NCBI RefSeq assembly: GCF_009908315.1
Contig: NZ_JAAATW010000001.1
Coordinates: 620,001 to 684,000, forward strand
DNA length: 64,000 bases
From: Paragemmobacter ruber
GTDB taxonomy: Bacteria; Pseudomonadota; Alphaproteobacteria; Rhodobacterales; Rhodobacteraceae
Reading direction: 5' to 3'
The position numbers and the translations under genes were made by a program. The notes below the pieces were generated by a model. It worked only from the letters and a program-made list of their open reading frames with translations. It made no database searches and was not told the DNA's origin. Positions 1 through 9,280 of this stretch are shown piece by piece; the stretch's first letter is position 1; each line of letters opens with the position of its first letter.

Positions 1-479
1 ATGACCGTATCGAACTGGCGCTGCGGCTGTTTGACCTGGGCGGGATCGAGCGGATGCTGATCAGCGGCGTGAACCCCAAGGCGGGCCTGTTCCCCGATAC
101 CATCGCCGATCAGTTCCGCTTCTCCGATGCGGCGCGTGCGGCCTTGGCGGCGGGCCGCATCCGCCTGTCGCCGGATGCGGCCGACACCTTCCAGAACGCG
201 GCCGAGACGGCCTGCTGGCTGCGGGGTCAGGGCGATGTGACGGATGTGCTGCTGGTGACATCCCCCTCGCACATGCCGCGCGCCTCCATCACCCTGCAGC
301 GCGCGCTGCCCCCGGGGGTGCGCCTGCACCGCGCAACGCCGCCCGAAACGCCGGACGATCGCCTAAAGCAGCAGGAGGAATTCGTGAAATTCGCCGCCGC
401 ATGGGTGGCCACGCTGTTCCCCGCAGGCCGCCGGGCGGCCCCGCATCTGCAGCTTTGCAACGGGGGGGCCGGGCCCTAA
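1..479 (+). CDS. YdcF/SanA-family (DUF218) protein, 5' partial
   Basis: The reading frame is open from base 3, so the start lies before the window; about 158 C-terminal residues are visible. The order of motifs fits the DUF218 (YdcF/SanA) family: an ISGVNP turn after the first helix, a TFQNAAETA helix, and the VTSPSHMPRA strand-helix that in this family carries the conserved S-x-H-M-x-R-A signature. The family is membrane-associated and linked to envelope or polysaccharide metabolism, but its reaction is not established. It converges on the EpsG-like gene and the two overlap by 4 bp. A second family member is encoded at 8480-9262, so the exopolysaccharide locus contains two YdcF proteins. Family assignment is fairly secure; function is not. 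Confidence 0.75.
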   Translation, partial: DRIELALRLFDLGGIERMLISGVNPKAGLFPDTIADQFRFSDAARAALAAGRIRLSPDAADTFQNAAETACWLRGQGDVTDVLLVTSPSHMPRASITLQRALPPGVRLHRATPPETPDDRLKQQEEFVKFAAAWVATLFPAGRRAAPHLQLCNGGAGP

Positions 480-1516
480 TACACCTCGGGCAGGCCGAAG
501 ATCCAGCTGCGATAGGGCAGATAGCATTGCTGGAAATGGCTGGACAACAGCGCCCATGTCGCCAGCACCAGCAAGAGCCCCAGATAGGGCGCGGCCACCG
601 CCAGCGCCCTCCCCGACCGCAGCGGCAAGAAGGGCAGCCTCGCCAGTATGACGGCCTGCAAGGGAATGAGGTAATATCCCAACCGGTCCGCGATCACGCT
701 GGACACCGGCAGAAGCACGGCCAGGAACAGCATCATCAGCGCCCCGATGGTGACCAGCTTGTAATCGCCCGGAAAACTTGCCGCCCATCCCCGCCGCAGG
801 AACAGCAGGAACCACAGCGCCGTCAGCACCAACAGCGCCACGCGATAGGCCGCGCCTGCCGCGTCGATCCCGGTATCGACATAGCGCGTCGTCGCCATCA
901 CCCCCGCATCCGAGGACAAAAGCGCAAGCCCGCCCGGAATGGCCAGCATCGCCGACAGGGCCATGCGCCCGCGCGTCAGCCCGCCCGACACCATCGGCGC
1001 CAGCAGCAGAAACGCTGCCGCGCTGGAATGGATGCCCGCCGCCAGCACGACCAGCAGGACAAAGCGGATCAGGCGGCGGTCAACAAAGGCAAGAAAGGCC
1101 AGACACATCAACCCGATGGCCGCCCCCTGCCGGATGCCCGACATCGGCATGTTGATGATCAGCACCGGGAAAAGCAGCACCAGAAAGCCCAGACGGTCCG
1201 GCTGCCGCTGCGCCATGCGATGCACCCCGTAGAAGAACAGGGCCGAGGTGATCACATTCAGCCAGGGGTAGGGCAGGCCCAGGCCAGCCTGTAGTGCGAT
1301 GATTGTCGTCCAGATAGGTTCTCGGGTGGTCATGACCTCGGACAAAGGCACGGCGCCGTAGAGATCGAACTGGTTAAGGTAGCCAAACCAGTCACACCCC
1401 ACTGCAAAGCGGAAAGCCGAGAACAGGAACAGCCCCCAGAGAAGCAGGCTGTATCCCGGGCGCAGTCGGGTCATCCGCAGGAGCATCATTCCCACATATC
1501 CGGCGACGTAGATCAC
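476..1516 (-). CDS. EpsG-family polysaccharide polymerase-like membrane protein
   Basis: This is a polytopic inner-membrane protein of 346 aa with about ten hydrophobic segments. The early block with FAVGCDWFGYLNQFD and the later GIRQGAAIGL motif (arginine in a membrane loop) are typical of the EpsG family, whose members are proposed polymerases of exopolysaccharide repeat units. I chose the GTG start at 1516 because it overlaps the stop of the preceding glycosyltransferase (GTGA). A longer frame to 1678 only reads the end of that gene in another frame. It is the last gene of a leftward polysaccharide operon, which supports a Wzy-like polymerase role. A ligase or flippase cannot be excluded from sequence alone. 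Confidence 0.75.
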   Translation of the reverse strand: MIYVAGYVGMMLLRMTRLRPGYSLLLWGLFLFSAFRFAVGCDWFGYLNQFDLYGAVPLSEVMTTREPIWTTIIALQAGLGLPYPWLNVITSALFFYGVHRMAQRQPDRLGFLVLLFPVLIINMPMSGIRQGAAIGLMCLAFLAFVDRRLIRFVLLVVLAAGIHSSAAAFLLLAPMVSGGLTRGRMALSAMLAIPGGLALLSSDAGVMATTRYVDTGIDAAGAAYRVALLVLTALWFLLFLRRGWAASFPGDYKLVTIGALMMLFLAVLLPVSSVIADRLGYYLIPLQAVILARLPFLPLRSGRALAVAAPYLGLLLVLATWALLSSHFQQCYLPYRSWIFGLPEVY

Positions 1517-2622
1517 GGCGCCCCGTCCCCGCCGCGCGCAAGCCGCCGCAGAAGTGCCGCCACGCTCGGACCCCAGACCTGAAGACTGTAGCGCTCTTCC
1601 ACCCGCTGCCGCCCGGCTTGCCCCATCCGTGCGCGCAAGGCGGGGTCGCGCAGCAAACGGACCAGCGCCTCCTGCCACTCGGCATCCGTGCCCGCGAGAA
1701 AGCCGTTCACGCCATGCTCCACGATGTCAGTGTTCACGCCCACGGGCGAGGCGATGACCGGCACACCGCTGGCCATGTACTGGATCAACTTGTAGCCGCA
1801 TTTGCCGCGCGACCAGGGTGTATCGGTAAGCGGCATCAGGCCCACATCCATGGCGCGGATGCGGGCGGCCTCGGTCGCCTCGGACCAGGCTTCGGCGTCG
1901 AGAAGCGGGTGGTCCGGCGCGCACCGCCCGGCCCCGATCACCAGAAGCCGCGCGCCTTCGGCAGCGGCCACCCCGGTGAGCAGCGGCAGCTTGGGCTGCA
2001 TGTATTCTGCCCATGTGCTTGGCGATCCGATCCAGCCGATCCGGGCAGGGCCAATCCGCGCAGGACCATGCTCTGTCGGCCAGTCGCGCGGGGCATAGGC
2101 CGTGACATCCACCACGGTCGGCACGATCTCCACCCAGCGCGCGCCCGCCGCACGGGCGCGGTCGGCCAGATAGGCATTGCCCGCCGTCACCAACGCCGCA
2201 CTAGCCATAAGGCGATCCAATTTGCGCCCCAGCACCCCGCGCACGAGGGCCGAGCGGTGCCGGTCATAGCGATGAAAGACCGCATCATCGTAATCGACGG
2301 CAAAAGGAATCTGATGCGGCAGGACCGCCCGCTCCACAATCCACGGCAGCCATGGCAGCGCTTCTTTCTCGATCCAGAGAAGATCGGCACCGGCACCCGC
2401 GCGTATCTGGCCCAGACGGCGCAGCAGGGCTGTCACGCCAGAAAGCCCACGCCCGCGGCCCGCATAGGCTCGGGCCAGATCCTCATCGCTGAAGAAAGAG
2501 GCAAAGTCCGCCTGCAGGCCTGCCGCCGCCAGCCATGGGCGATACTGCATGGTGCGCAGGCGGCTGGACGCGCCAAGTCGACCGTAGCGCGACAGAACCA
2601 TCAGTCGCAGCGGATCAGCCAT
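1513..2622 (-). CDS. GT4-type glycosyltransferase
   Basis: This 369-aa protein has the two-domain GT-B layout. The N-terminal strand LMVLSRYGRLGASSRLR is followed by a C-terminal donor-binding domain with the block KCGYKLIQYMASGVPVIASP, the usual GT4 region before the nucleotide-sugar site. It should transfer a sugar from an NDP donor onto a lipid-linked repeat unit on the cytoplasmic side; donor and acceptor cannot be read from sequence. The ATG at 2622 is preferred over that at 2640 because GGAAGG lies 6 nt before it. It overlaps the upstream glycosyltransferase by 8 bp and the downstream EpsG gene by 4 bp, so the operon is tightly coupled. Confidence 0.8.
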   Translation of the reverse strand: MADPLRLMVLSRYGRLGASSRLRTMQYRPWLAAAGLQADFASFFSDEDLARAYAGRGRGLSGVTALLRRLGQIRAGAGADLLWIEKEALPWLPWIVERAVLPHQIPFAVDYDDAVFHRYDRHRSALVRGVLGRKLDRLMASAALVTAGNAYLADRARAAGARWVEIVPTVVDVTAYAPRDWPTEHGPARIGPARIGWIGSPSTWAEYMQPKLPLLTGVAAAEGARLLVIGAGRCAPDHPLLDAEAWSEATEAARIRAMDVGLMPLTDTPWSRGKCGYKLIQYMASGVPVIASPVGVNTDIVEHGVNGFLAGTDAEWQEALVRLLRDPALRARMGQAGRQRVEERYSLQVWGPSVAALLRRLARGGDGAP

Positions 2623-3862
2623 CGCCCGCCTTCCCGACATTGGCGGATGGCAGGCCCATCAGCGCCGTCTGATAGCGTGCCACTGCCGCCTCCAGACCAA
2701 AATGGCGCAGGCCTGCTGCATGGGCCGCGCAGCGCATCTCTTCGCGGCGGTCGTGCACCGCACGGCTAATCCAGCGCAGGATGCCACTCAGATCCCCTTC
2801 GGCCGAGCGGAAAACACCCTCTGCCTCCAGTGCCGCAGTCAGGCCGATACCAGGCGTCCCCAGCACTGGCACACCCGCCATCAGATACTCCCCGATCTTG
2901 ATCGGCGCGACCGCCCGCATCGAAAAGGACGGTGCCCGAAGGGCCAACCCCAGATCGCAGCGCACTAACTCGCCTGGCACATCAGGCGGGGCAACGGTGC
3001 GCGTCTCTATCCAGCCCGCACCCGACAGTCCCCGCCCGTCCAGCGCCTGTCGGATCGCCTCTTGCGCCGGGGACAGCAGACGGAAGCGCAGATCGGACAT
3101 CTCGGACTTCAGGCGCAGGGCGAGGTCGATCATCTCGGGCAGACGGTACTGCGCCCCGATCGACCCGCTATAACCAAGGACGAAACCATCCTCGCCCCGC
3201 CCTGCCCGCTCTCGCTGCGCGGCGGCAAAGGGGGCGGGGTCCACGCCGTTCGGAACCACATGACAGCGGTCAGCGGTCAGCGCCGCCCCGGCGCGAGCCA
3301 GCGCCACATCGCGCGCCTCGGCGGTGCGGACCAGCACCGCGTCGGCGCGGCGCAACATCTGCGCCTCGATATCGCGGAGGATGCGATAGGTCGCGCTATA
3401 GGGGGCCAGACCGCCAAACTCCACCCGTTCATCGGCGGGCAGACCATCGGCATCGAAGACGATCCGCAGCCCCGCCCGTTCCGCCGGGCGCAGGCGCAGC
3501 ACGGCCAGCGCAGGCATCAGGCTGCGCGGCATCAGCGTGTCGATGCCCCAATCGGCCACCGCGCGGCGGATCGCCCGCGCCCCCAGCGCGGCCGAGAGGA
3601 ACGGTCCCAGCCCGCTTGGGCGGCGCCAGATCGCCTGCTGGCGGTAGGGAATGCCAGCCGCCGCGCAGAGCGCCACGCGCTCGGCCCCCACCGCCGCCTC
3701 TGCCGCCGTCGCGGCCCAGCTGAATTGCAGGACATGCACCCTATGGCCGTGCAGGGCCAGCCCAGCCAGGATCGGCAGGAACAGCCGCTCCAGATACCGG
3801 GTTTGCGGGCCATCCCAGGTGATAAACAGGATCCGGCGCGGGTTGAGATCGGGGTAAGTCAC
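2615..3862 (-). CDS. GT4-type glycosyltransferase
   Basis: This 415-aa GT-B fold glycosyltransferase has the N-terminal strand RRILFITWDGPQTRYLERL, a FDADGLPADERVEF acceptor-domain segment, the interdomain strand HVVPNGVD, and a C-terminal KIGEYLMAGVPVLGTPGIG block where the family binds the donor nucleotide. Start is GTG at 3862, overlapping the stop of the next upstream gene (GTGA, 4 bp). It is one of three consecutive GT4 genes in the operon, so it probably adds one sugar of a multi-sugar repeat unit. The specific sugar is unknown. The family call is firm. Confidence 0.82.
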   Translation of the reverse strand: MTYPDLNPRRILFITWDGPQTRYLERLFLPILAGLALHGHRVHVLQFSWAATAAEAAVGAERVALCAAAGIPYRQQAIWRRPSGLGPFLSAALGARAIRRAVADWGIDTLMPRSLMPALAVLRLRPAERAGLRIVFDADGLPADERVEFGGLAPYSATYRILRDIEAQMLRRADAVLVRTAEARDVALARAGAALTADRCHVVPNGVDPAPFAAAQRERAGRGEDGFVLGYSGSIGAQYRLPEMIDLALRLKSEMSDLRFRLLSPAQEAIRQALDGRGLSGAGWIETRTVAPPDVPGELVRCDLGLALRAPSFSMRAVAPIKIGEYLMAGVPVLGTPGIGLTAALEAEGVFRSAEGDLSGILRWISRAVHDRREEMRCAAHAAGLRHFGLEAAVARYQTALMGLPSANVGKAGDG

Positions 3863-4971
3863 CGCCCCACCCCCGCCGCCAGCGCCAGCCGGTCATACAG
3901 CGCATCGCACCGCGCGAGGTAGGCAGGGATGGAAAAGCGCCCCACAACATGATCCGCCGCCCGTTTGGCGATGGCCTGCACATCCGCCGCATCCATCGCT
4001 TGCACCGCAGTGATCGCGTCGGCCAGAGCGGCGGCGTCGGGCTTGAGCAGAAGCCAGCCGGTCTGGCCATGGTTGATGATTTCGGGCACACCGCCCACGG
4101 CCGAGGCGATCACAGGAAGACCTGCCGACATCGCCTCGCAGACGGCAAGGCCGAAGCCTTCCGTCAGCGAAGGCTGAAGGTAGACATGGCATCCCACCAG
4201 ACGGGCGAAGGGATCCGGATCGAAGCCGCAGAGCGTGACTGCGTCCTCCAGCCCCAGTTCAGCAATCCGCTGTACGAGCGCCGGGCGCAGGCTGCCGTCA
4301 CCCACAAGGCGCAGCCGCGCCGCCATTCCTTGGGCGCGCAGGATCGCCACTGCCTCAATCGCAGCCATGGGGTTCTTCACCGGCTCCAGCCGCCCGACAA
4401 AGCCCAGTTCCAGCGCGGCCCCGCGCGGCGGCAGCCAATAGAAGGGCTGTGGTTGAAAGGGATTGTGGATCACCTCCACCTGCGCCTCGGTCGCCTCGCC
4501 CAGCAAAATCAGGCTGTCCTTCACCGCCTGCGAGATGGCGACCACACGGTCACAGCGGCGGTAGAGCTGCGCGAAGGTGCGGCGCGCACGCGCAGAGTGA
4601 CGTGGGATGCCGATCTCTTCTGCAATCACGACGGGTACCCCTGCCAGCCGGGCGGCGAGAGTTCCGTGGAAATTTGCCTCGGCCCCGTGCAGGTGCACGA
4701 TGGCGGGCCGCGTCCGGCGCAAGTGCCGCCAGAGCGCCCATGCAGCAGCAGGCGAAGGGATACGCGCCGCACAGCCCAGCGCGCCCGCCTCGGCCCCCAG
4801 ACGATGCAGAGCATCAAGCACCGCGCCGCCCCCACCTATGGCAAGAAAAGCGCGGGGCCAGCGCGAGGCAGCCCCACGGTCGGCGATCAGGCGCATCTGC
4901 GATTCCACCCCGCCGAAATCCAGCGCGGTCAACACATGCAGAACCTGCCGCCTGTGGCCCTGCCCGCTCAC
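3859..4971 (-). CDS. GT4-type glycosyltransferase
   Basis: This 370-aa glycosyltransferase of the GT4 class begins with VLHVLTALDFGGVESQ, the glycine-rich N-terminal loop typical of the class. It carries VVAISQAVKDSL and IHNPFQPQPF in the middle, and the E-x7-E donor-site motif as EGFGLAVCEAMSAGLPVIAS near residue 280. Start is GTG at 4971, overlapping the stop of the GT2 gene by 4 bp. It is likely cytoplasmic and membrane-associated, building a lipid-linked oligosaccharide. The closest well-known relatives would be WcaL/EpsF-like enzymes, but sugar specificity is not readable. Confidence 0.85.
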   Translation of the reverse strand: MSGQGHRRQVLHVLTALDFGGVESQMRLIADRGAASRWPRAFLAIGGGGAVLDALHRLGAEAGALGCAARIPSPAAAWALWRHLRRTRPAIVHLHGAEANFHGTLAARLAGVPVVIAEEIGIPRHSARARRTFAQLYRRCDRVVAISQAVKDSLILLGEATEAQVEVIHNPFQPQPFYWLPPRGAALELGFVGRLEPVKNPMAAIEAVAILRAQGMAARLRLVGDGSLRPALVQRIAELGLEDAVTLCGFDPDPFARLVGCHVYLQPSLTEGFGLAVCEAMSAGLPVIASAVGGVPEIINHGQTGWLLLKPDAAALADAITAVQAMDAADVQAIAKRAADHVVGRFSIPAYLARCDALYDRLALAAGVGR

Positions 4972-5933
4972 GGCCGGATCATGTCCTTGACGGCGCTTTT
5001 CCAGCCGGAAAAGCGGCGGTAGCCGCCGCGCATCCAGAACCCGATAACAGACATCCAGCGTCGGTAGCGGGGAAGCGAAAGGAGGTGGATGCGGCCACCA
5101 TAGCGCCCCGCTTCAGCAGCTATCCATGAAAGGGCAGGCTCGACCTCGTCGAAAAGACCGATACGTTCAAACGAAGCTCGATTGTCCAGAATGCGGCACC
5201 GCATGATCTCAAGGCGCTGCATATACGGTTGCCAGCCCTTCAAAGGTGACGCAAGCCCAGCGCTCACGACTGCTTCGAACTTCGACACCTCGCGCGGTTC
5301 GCTCAGCAGCCATTGGGATTCATTTGACCCGTGACGCCGATAGAGTTGCATGGGCGAGTCGATGAGACGGCGCACCCCGAATGCCACACACATGTCACCG
5401 ATCCAACTGTCATGGGCGAAGTGATCCGCCGGGAAAGGCAAAAGCGCCTGCAGCATGTCACGACGAATTGCCGTACAGCACCCTGCAATGAAGCGGTTCT
5501 CACCAAACCCGGTCCTGCGGATGTTTCCAAGCAGCGTGACGTTCTGATGCCGGAGGTCCTGGTCCGTTATGATCATATCATTGATCGTGGACATGGCGCG
5601 CGGATCGGCAAGGAAAGTGCGTTCCACCGTCGCCAGCTTCTCTGGCAGCCAAACATCATCCTGATCGCTCAAAAGGATGATATCACCCGTGCAGAGCGAA
5701 AGTGCTTTCTCGAAGTTCCGCACGAAGCCGAGGTTCGTCTCGTTCTGGATGACCCGAACCTCGAACGGTGCCGAACCGGCAAAATCGCGAAGGATGTCCA
5801 CGGTCGCATCGCGCGATCCATCATCGCAAATAACCACTTCATCCGGCAGACGACTTTGCGCGGCAAAGCTATCCAACTGCGCGCGTAGATACTTTGCCCC
5901 GTTGTATGTGGCCATGGCGATGGAAAGCTTCAT
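4968..5933 (-). CDS. family 2 glycosyltransferase
   Basis: GT-A fold, family GT2: the frame starts MKLSIAMATYNGAKYL, followed by DEVVICDDGSRDAT and the acidic SDQDDVWLPEK segment that replaces a simple DxD and binds metal and nucleotide sugar. I chose ATG 5933 (321 aa) because the family motif begins there and GGAG and GGGAA lie upstream. A GTG at 5984 would overlap the preceding stop by 4 bp, as elsewhere in this operon, and would add 17 residues without family homology. Its base composition is visibly lower in G+C than that of the neighbouring genes, which may indicate separate acquisition. Such DQDD-type GT2 enzymes often transfer rhamnose or related sugars, but that is only an inference. 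Confidence 0.82.
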   Translation of the reverse strand: MKLSIAMATYNGAKYLRAQLDSFAAQSRLPDEVVICDDGSRDATVDILRDFAGSAPFEVRVIQNETNLGFVRNFEKALSLCTGDIILLSDQDDVWLPEKLATVERTFLADPRAMSTINDMIITDQDLRHQNVTLLGNIRRTGFGENRFIAGCCTAIRRDMLQALLPFPADHFAHDSWIGDMCVAFGVRRLIDSPMQLYRRHGSNESQWLLSEPREVSKFEAVVSAGLASPLKGWQPYMQRLEIMRCRILDNRASFERIGLFDEVEPALSWIAAEAGRYGGRIHLLSLPRYRRWMSVIGFWMRGGYRRFSGWKSAVKDMIRP

Positions 5934-5980
5934 TTCCCGTTCCACTCCATCATTGTCTGTAGAGGGCTGCCGATCACCCA

Positions 5981-7246
5981 TCACAACCTCAGATCACTCT
6001 CACCGCGCGCGAAGATGCTCTTCAGGTCACAGAACACGTGCACGCCCCGCCCATAGGCGCGCAGGCGGGCGGCGCCTTCGTGGCGGAAAGCGTCATGCGC
6101 GACGGCGAGGATGATGCCGTCATAGGCGCCGTTTTCGGGCGTGGTCACCGGGTTCAGCCCGTATTCCGCCCGCGCCTCGGCCGGGTCCACCCACGGGTCG
6201 TATACATCAACGCGGACGCCGAAATCCTGCAACTCGCGGATCACATCCACCACCCGCGTGTTGCGCAGGTCGGGGCAGTTTTCCTTGAACGTCAGGCCCA
6301 GCACCAGAACCCGCGCGCCATCCACCTGGATGCGCTTCTTCAGCATGGCCTTCACCATCTGGCCCGCCACATAGCTGCCCATCCCGTCATTGATCCGCCG
6401 TCCGGCAAGGATGACCTGCGGGTGATAGCCCAGCGCCTCGGCCTTGTGCGTCAGATAGTAGGGGTCCACCCCGATGCAGTGGCCGCCCACCAGACCGGGG
6501 CGGAAGGGCAGGAAATTCCACTTCGTCCCCGCCGCGCGCAGGACGGCATCGGTATCCAGCCCCATGCGGTAGAAGATGATGGCCAGTTCGTTGACCAGCG
6601 CGATGTTCAGATCGCGCTGCGTGTTCTCGATCACCTTGGCGGCTTCGGCCACGCGGATCGAGTCTGCCTTGTAGGTGCCTGCCGTGATGATGCTGGCATA
6701 AAGCGCATCCACCCGTTCTGCCGCTTCGGGCGTCGAACCGGCCGTGACCTTGAGGATGGTGGTCAGCCGATGCGCCTTGTCGCCGGGGTTGATGCGTTCG
6801 GGGCTATAGCCGCAATGGAAATCCACGTTGAAGCGCAGGCCCGACATGCGCTCCAGCACGGGGACGCAATCCTCTTCCGTCGCGCCGGGATAGACGGTGG
6901 ATTCGTAGATCACCAGATCGCCGGGTTTCAGGGCACGCCCCACGGTTTCCGACGCGCGCAGAAGCGGTGTCAGATCGGGGCGCTTGTGGCTGTCGATCGG
7001 GGTGGGAACGGTGACGATGAAGGTGGTGGCCGCCCGCAGCGCCTCTGGATCCGCGCTGAAGGTCAGGTGCAGGGCGGCGGCGAGCTCCTCTGCCTCCACC
7101 TCGCGCGTGTGATCCTGCCCGGCCCGCAGCGCCGCGATCCGGGCCGCGTTGATGTCAAACCCGATGACGGGGCGGTGCTTGCCGAACTCCACCGCAAGCG
7201 GCAGGCCCACATAACCCAGCCCGATGATGGCGATAGGGGCGGTCAT
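5981..7246 (-). CDS. UDP-N-acetyl-hexosaminuronate-forming nucleotide-sugar dehydrogenase (TviB/WbpO-like)
   Basis: This 421-aa NAD-dependent nucleotide-sugar 6-dehydrogenase oxidises a UDP-hexose(amine) twice to its uronic acid. The Rossmann motif [14 protein letters not shown] is at the N terminus, the central helix reads [16 protein letters not shown], and the catalytic cysteine is in [13 protein letters not shown]. The [14 protein letters not shown] and [16 protein letters not shown] signatures match the TviB/WbpO branch (UDP-GlcNAc/GalNAc dehydrogenase) rather than Ugd; a separate Ugd is at 30182-31486. ATG 7246 overlaps the epimerase stop (ATGA). Pairing with a UDP-GlcA/GalNAcA-type epimerase next door suggests the polymer contains an acidic amino sugar such as GalNAcA. 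Confidence 0.85.
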   Translation of the reverse strand: MTAPIAIIGLGYVGLPLAVEFGKHRPVIGFDINAARIAALRAGQDHTREVEAEELAAALHLTFSADPEALRAATTFIVTVPTPIDSHKRPDLTPLLRASETVGRALKPGDLVIYESTVYPGATEEDCVPVLERMSGLRFNVDFHCGYSPERINPGDKAHRLTTILKVTAGSTPEAAERVDALYASIITAGTYKADSIRVAEAAKVIENTQRDLNIALVNELAIIFYRMGLDTDAVLRAAGTKWNFLPFRPGLVGGHCIGVDPYYLTHKAEALGYHPQVILAGRRINDGMGSYVAGQMVKAMLKKRIQVDGARVLVLGLTFKENCPDLRNTRVVDVIRELQDFGVRVDVYDPWVDPAEARAEYGLNPVTTPENGAYDGIILAVAHDAFRHEGAARLRAYGRGVHVFCDLKSIFARGESDLRL

Positions 7247-8286
7247 TTCCCGTAATACTCCCGGAACCAGCCGACGAAGCGGGCGATGCCGTCGCGGAAA
7301 TCGGTCTGCGGGCGGTATCCCGTCAGACGCTGCAGAAGCGTGGCGTCGGCCCATGTGGCGGGAACATCGCCCATCTGCATGGGCATGTAATTGCGGATCG
7401 CCTTCTGCCCGAGGCACTCCTCGATCGCATCGACGAAATCCAGCAGGCGGACCTTGTCGGAATTGCCGATATTGACCACCCGATAGGGCGCGACCGGCGA
7501 CAGGCTGTCGCCCGCAGCCACCGCATCGGGCGTCTCGGGCCGCACCGGCACTGCGTCGATCAGCAGGCGGATCGCGCGCACCAGATCATCGACATAGGTG
7601 AAATCGCGATACATGTCGCCGTGGTTGTAGATGTCGATCGGCCGCCCCTCGAGGATCGCATCCACGAACTTGAACAGCGCCAGATCAGGCCGCCCCCACG
7701 GGCCATAGACGGTGAAGAAGCGGAACATCGTCGTGGGCAGGTGCCACAGATGGGCATAGGCATGGCCCATGCTTTCCGTCGCCTTCTTCGTCGCGGCATA
7801 GATCGTCAGCTGGGTGTCGGCCTTGTCCGTCTCGGCAAAGGGCATGTCCTCGTTCGCGCCATAGACCGACGAGGTGGAAGCCATCAGCAGATGCGTGACC
7901 TGCAGCCGCCGCGCCGCCTCCATCACGTTGAAGGTGCCGATGACATTGGCATCCAGATAGGCACGCGGGTTTTCAAGGCTGTAGCGCACGCCCGCCTGCG
8001 CGGCGAGGTGGACGATCACATCCGGCCGAAATGCATCGGCCACCGCGTCAAAGCGCGCCTGATCCTCCAGCAAGGCCTCATCGGCGGAAAAACCAGGATG
8101 TTGCAGCAGCATGGCATGACGGCGCTGCTTCAGGCGCACGTCATAGTAATCGGTCATCCCGTCATAGCCATGCACGCGGAACCCTTCGTCCAGCAGCAGG
8201 CGCGCCAGATGGAACCCGATGAAACCGGCCGTCCCGGTGATCAACACCCGCCGTCCGTCTGCCTTCACCTGTTCTGCCACCCGCAT
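7243..8286 (-). CDS. NAD-dependent UDP-glucuronate 4-epimerase-like enzyme
   Basis: This 347-aa extended short-chain dehydrogenase/reductase begins with the NAD motif [15 protein letters not shown]. It has the catalytic serine in STSSVYG, the YAATKKA (YxxxK) pair, and the substrate loop [16 protein letters not shown] that is characteristic of UDP-glucuronate/UDP-GalNAcA 4-epimerases (capsule protein I, LpsL). It interconverts gluco and galacto forms of a UDP-uronic acid. It is the first gene of the leftward operon and is coupled to the dehydrogenase by a 4-bp overlap. The 193-bp region upstream (8287-8479) holds the likely promoter; it includes the short A/T-rich stretch TTCATTAACGACAGTTAAAA near 8342. 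Confidence 0.87.
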   Translation of the reverse strand: MRVAEQVKADGRRVLITGTAGFIGFHLARLLLDEGFRVHGYDGMTDYYDVRLKQRRHAMLLQHPGFSADEALLEDQARFDAVADAFRPDVIVHLAAQAGVRYSLENPRAYLDANVIGTFNVMEAARRLQVTHLLMASTSSVYGANEDMPFAETDKADTQLTIYAATKKATESMGHAYAHLWHLPTTMFRFFTVYGPWGRPDLALFKFVDAILEGRPIDIYNHGDMYRDFTYVDDLVRAIRLLIDAVPVRPETPDAVAAGDSLSPVAPYRVVNIGNSDKVRLLDFVDAIEECLGQKAIRNYMPMQMGDVPATWADATLLQRLTGYRPQTDFRDGIARFVGWFREYYGK

Positions 8287-8479
8287 ACCTCTGTCGTCAC
8301 CCGTGCCGGCCCGGTCCGGGCCGTTTTCCGGCAGACCTTAGTGTTCATTAACGACAGTTAAAAGACCTTTCCGGGACATCCCGACGGCGTGGCCCGAACG
8401 CGCCCTCACAGGGGCAACATCCTGATTGGTGTCGCATTTCCGGGCAGCCATGGCTGGCGCAGGGGCCCCGCGCCGCGGG

Positions 8480-9262
8480 TCAGCGGCCTGTCAGGCGATA
8501 GGCGGCGCCGCCCACCCATTCCCGCAGGGCGATGTTCAGCGCGTCCATGTTTTCGGGCAGGTTCCAACCAAGGCCCGCGCCGAAGGGCAGGCTGCGGAAA
8601 TCCACCGGATAGGCCACCACGTCGGGCCACCCGGCCGCGGCGAAGCTACGCATCGCCCGTGGCATGTGATAGGCGCTGGTAACCAGCACCCAGACCTCGC
8701 CCTCGCGGGCTGCGACCTCTGCCAGACCGCGCGCCGCGTTCTCGGCGGTGTTGCGCGACCGTTCCTCCAGCGTCAGGCGCGCCTCGGCCACGCCCTGCCT
8801 GCGCAGGAATTCGGCCCCCACCGAGGCCTCGCTGACCATTGGCCCCCCCAGATCGCGCAGCGCGCCCCCGCCACCCAGCAAAAGCACACGCGCCCGGGGA
8901 AAGCGCCGCGCCAGTTCCGCCCCCGCCGCCAGACGTTCGCCCGACGCCCGCAGTTGCACCCCGCCCCACGCGCGGCTGGCCTGCACATCCTCCGACCCGC
9001 CCAGAACGATGATCCCCGCCACATCGGTCAGCGGCGGTTCGGCGGGATAAGCGGCCTCCAGCGGGCGCAGCAACAGCGCGCCGACGGGCAGCACCGTCAG
9101 GCCGACGAGCAAAGCCAGAAGGGCGCAACCCGCCCAAAGGCCAAGGCGCGCCCGCCCCCGCGCCTGCGCCACAACCACCAGCAGCGCCAGCAGGACAAGC
9201 CATGTCTCGGCCCGCAAGATCAGCCCGACCAGCTTTCCCAACAGGAACAGCGCCGTATCCAT
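8480..9262 (-). CDS. YdcF-family (DUF218) membrane-anchored protein
   Basis: This 260-aa protein has two N-terminal membrane helices (about residues 5-65) followed by a DUF218 domain. Visible family motifs are GIIVLGGSEDVQ, RVLLLGGGGALRD, EERSRNTAENAARG and VTSAYHMPRAMRSF. The LEERSRNTAENA and SAYHMPRA blocks are diagnostic of the YdcF/ElyC group, which acts at the envelope (ElyC in E. coli affects undecaprenyl-phosphate use). It sits 18 nt downstream of a glycosyltransferase and follows it in the same orientation, so a lipid-carrier role in polysaccharide assembly is plausible but inferred. It is paralogous to the truncated protein at the left window edge. Confidence 0.82.
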   Translation of the reverse strand: MDTALFLLGKLVGLILRAETWLVLLALLVVVAQARGRARLGLWAGCALLALLVGLTVLPVGALLLRPLEAAYPAEPPLTDVAGIIVLGGSEDVQASRAWGGVQLRASGERLAAGAELARRFPRARVLLLGGGGALRDLGGPMVSEASVGAEFLRRQGVAEARLTLEERSRNTAENAARGLAEVAAREGEVWVLVTSAYHMPRAMRSFAAAGWPDVVAYPVDFRSLPFGAGLGWNLPENMDALNIALREWVGGAAYRLTGR

Positions 9263-9280
9263 GACTGGCCTATCCCTGCC

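Noticed and set aside
1242-1257. GTGATCAC octamer in the EpsG-like gene
   Set aside because: It lies inside coding sequence, is single, lacks the flanking TGTG...CACA symmetry and has no promoter nearby; probably chance.
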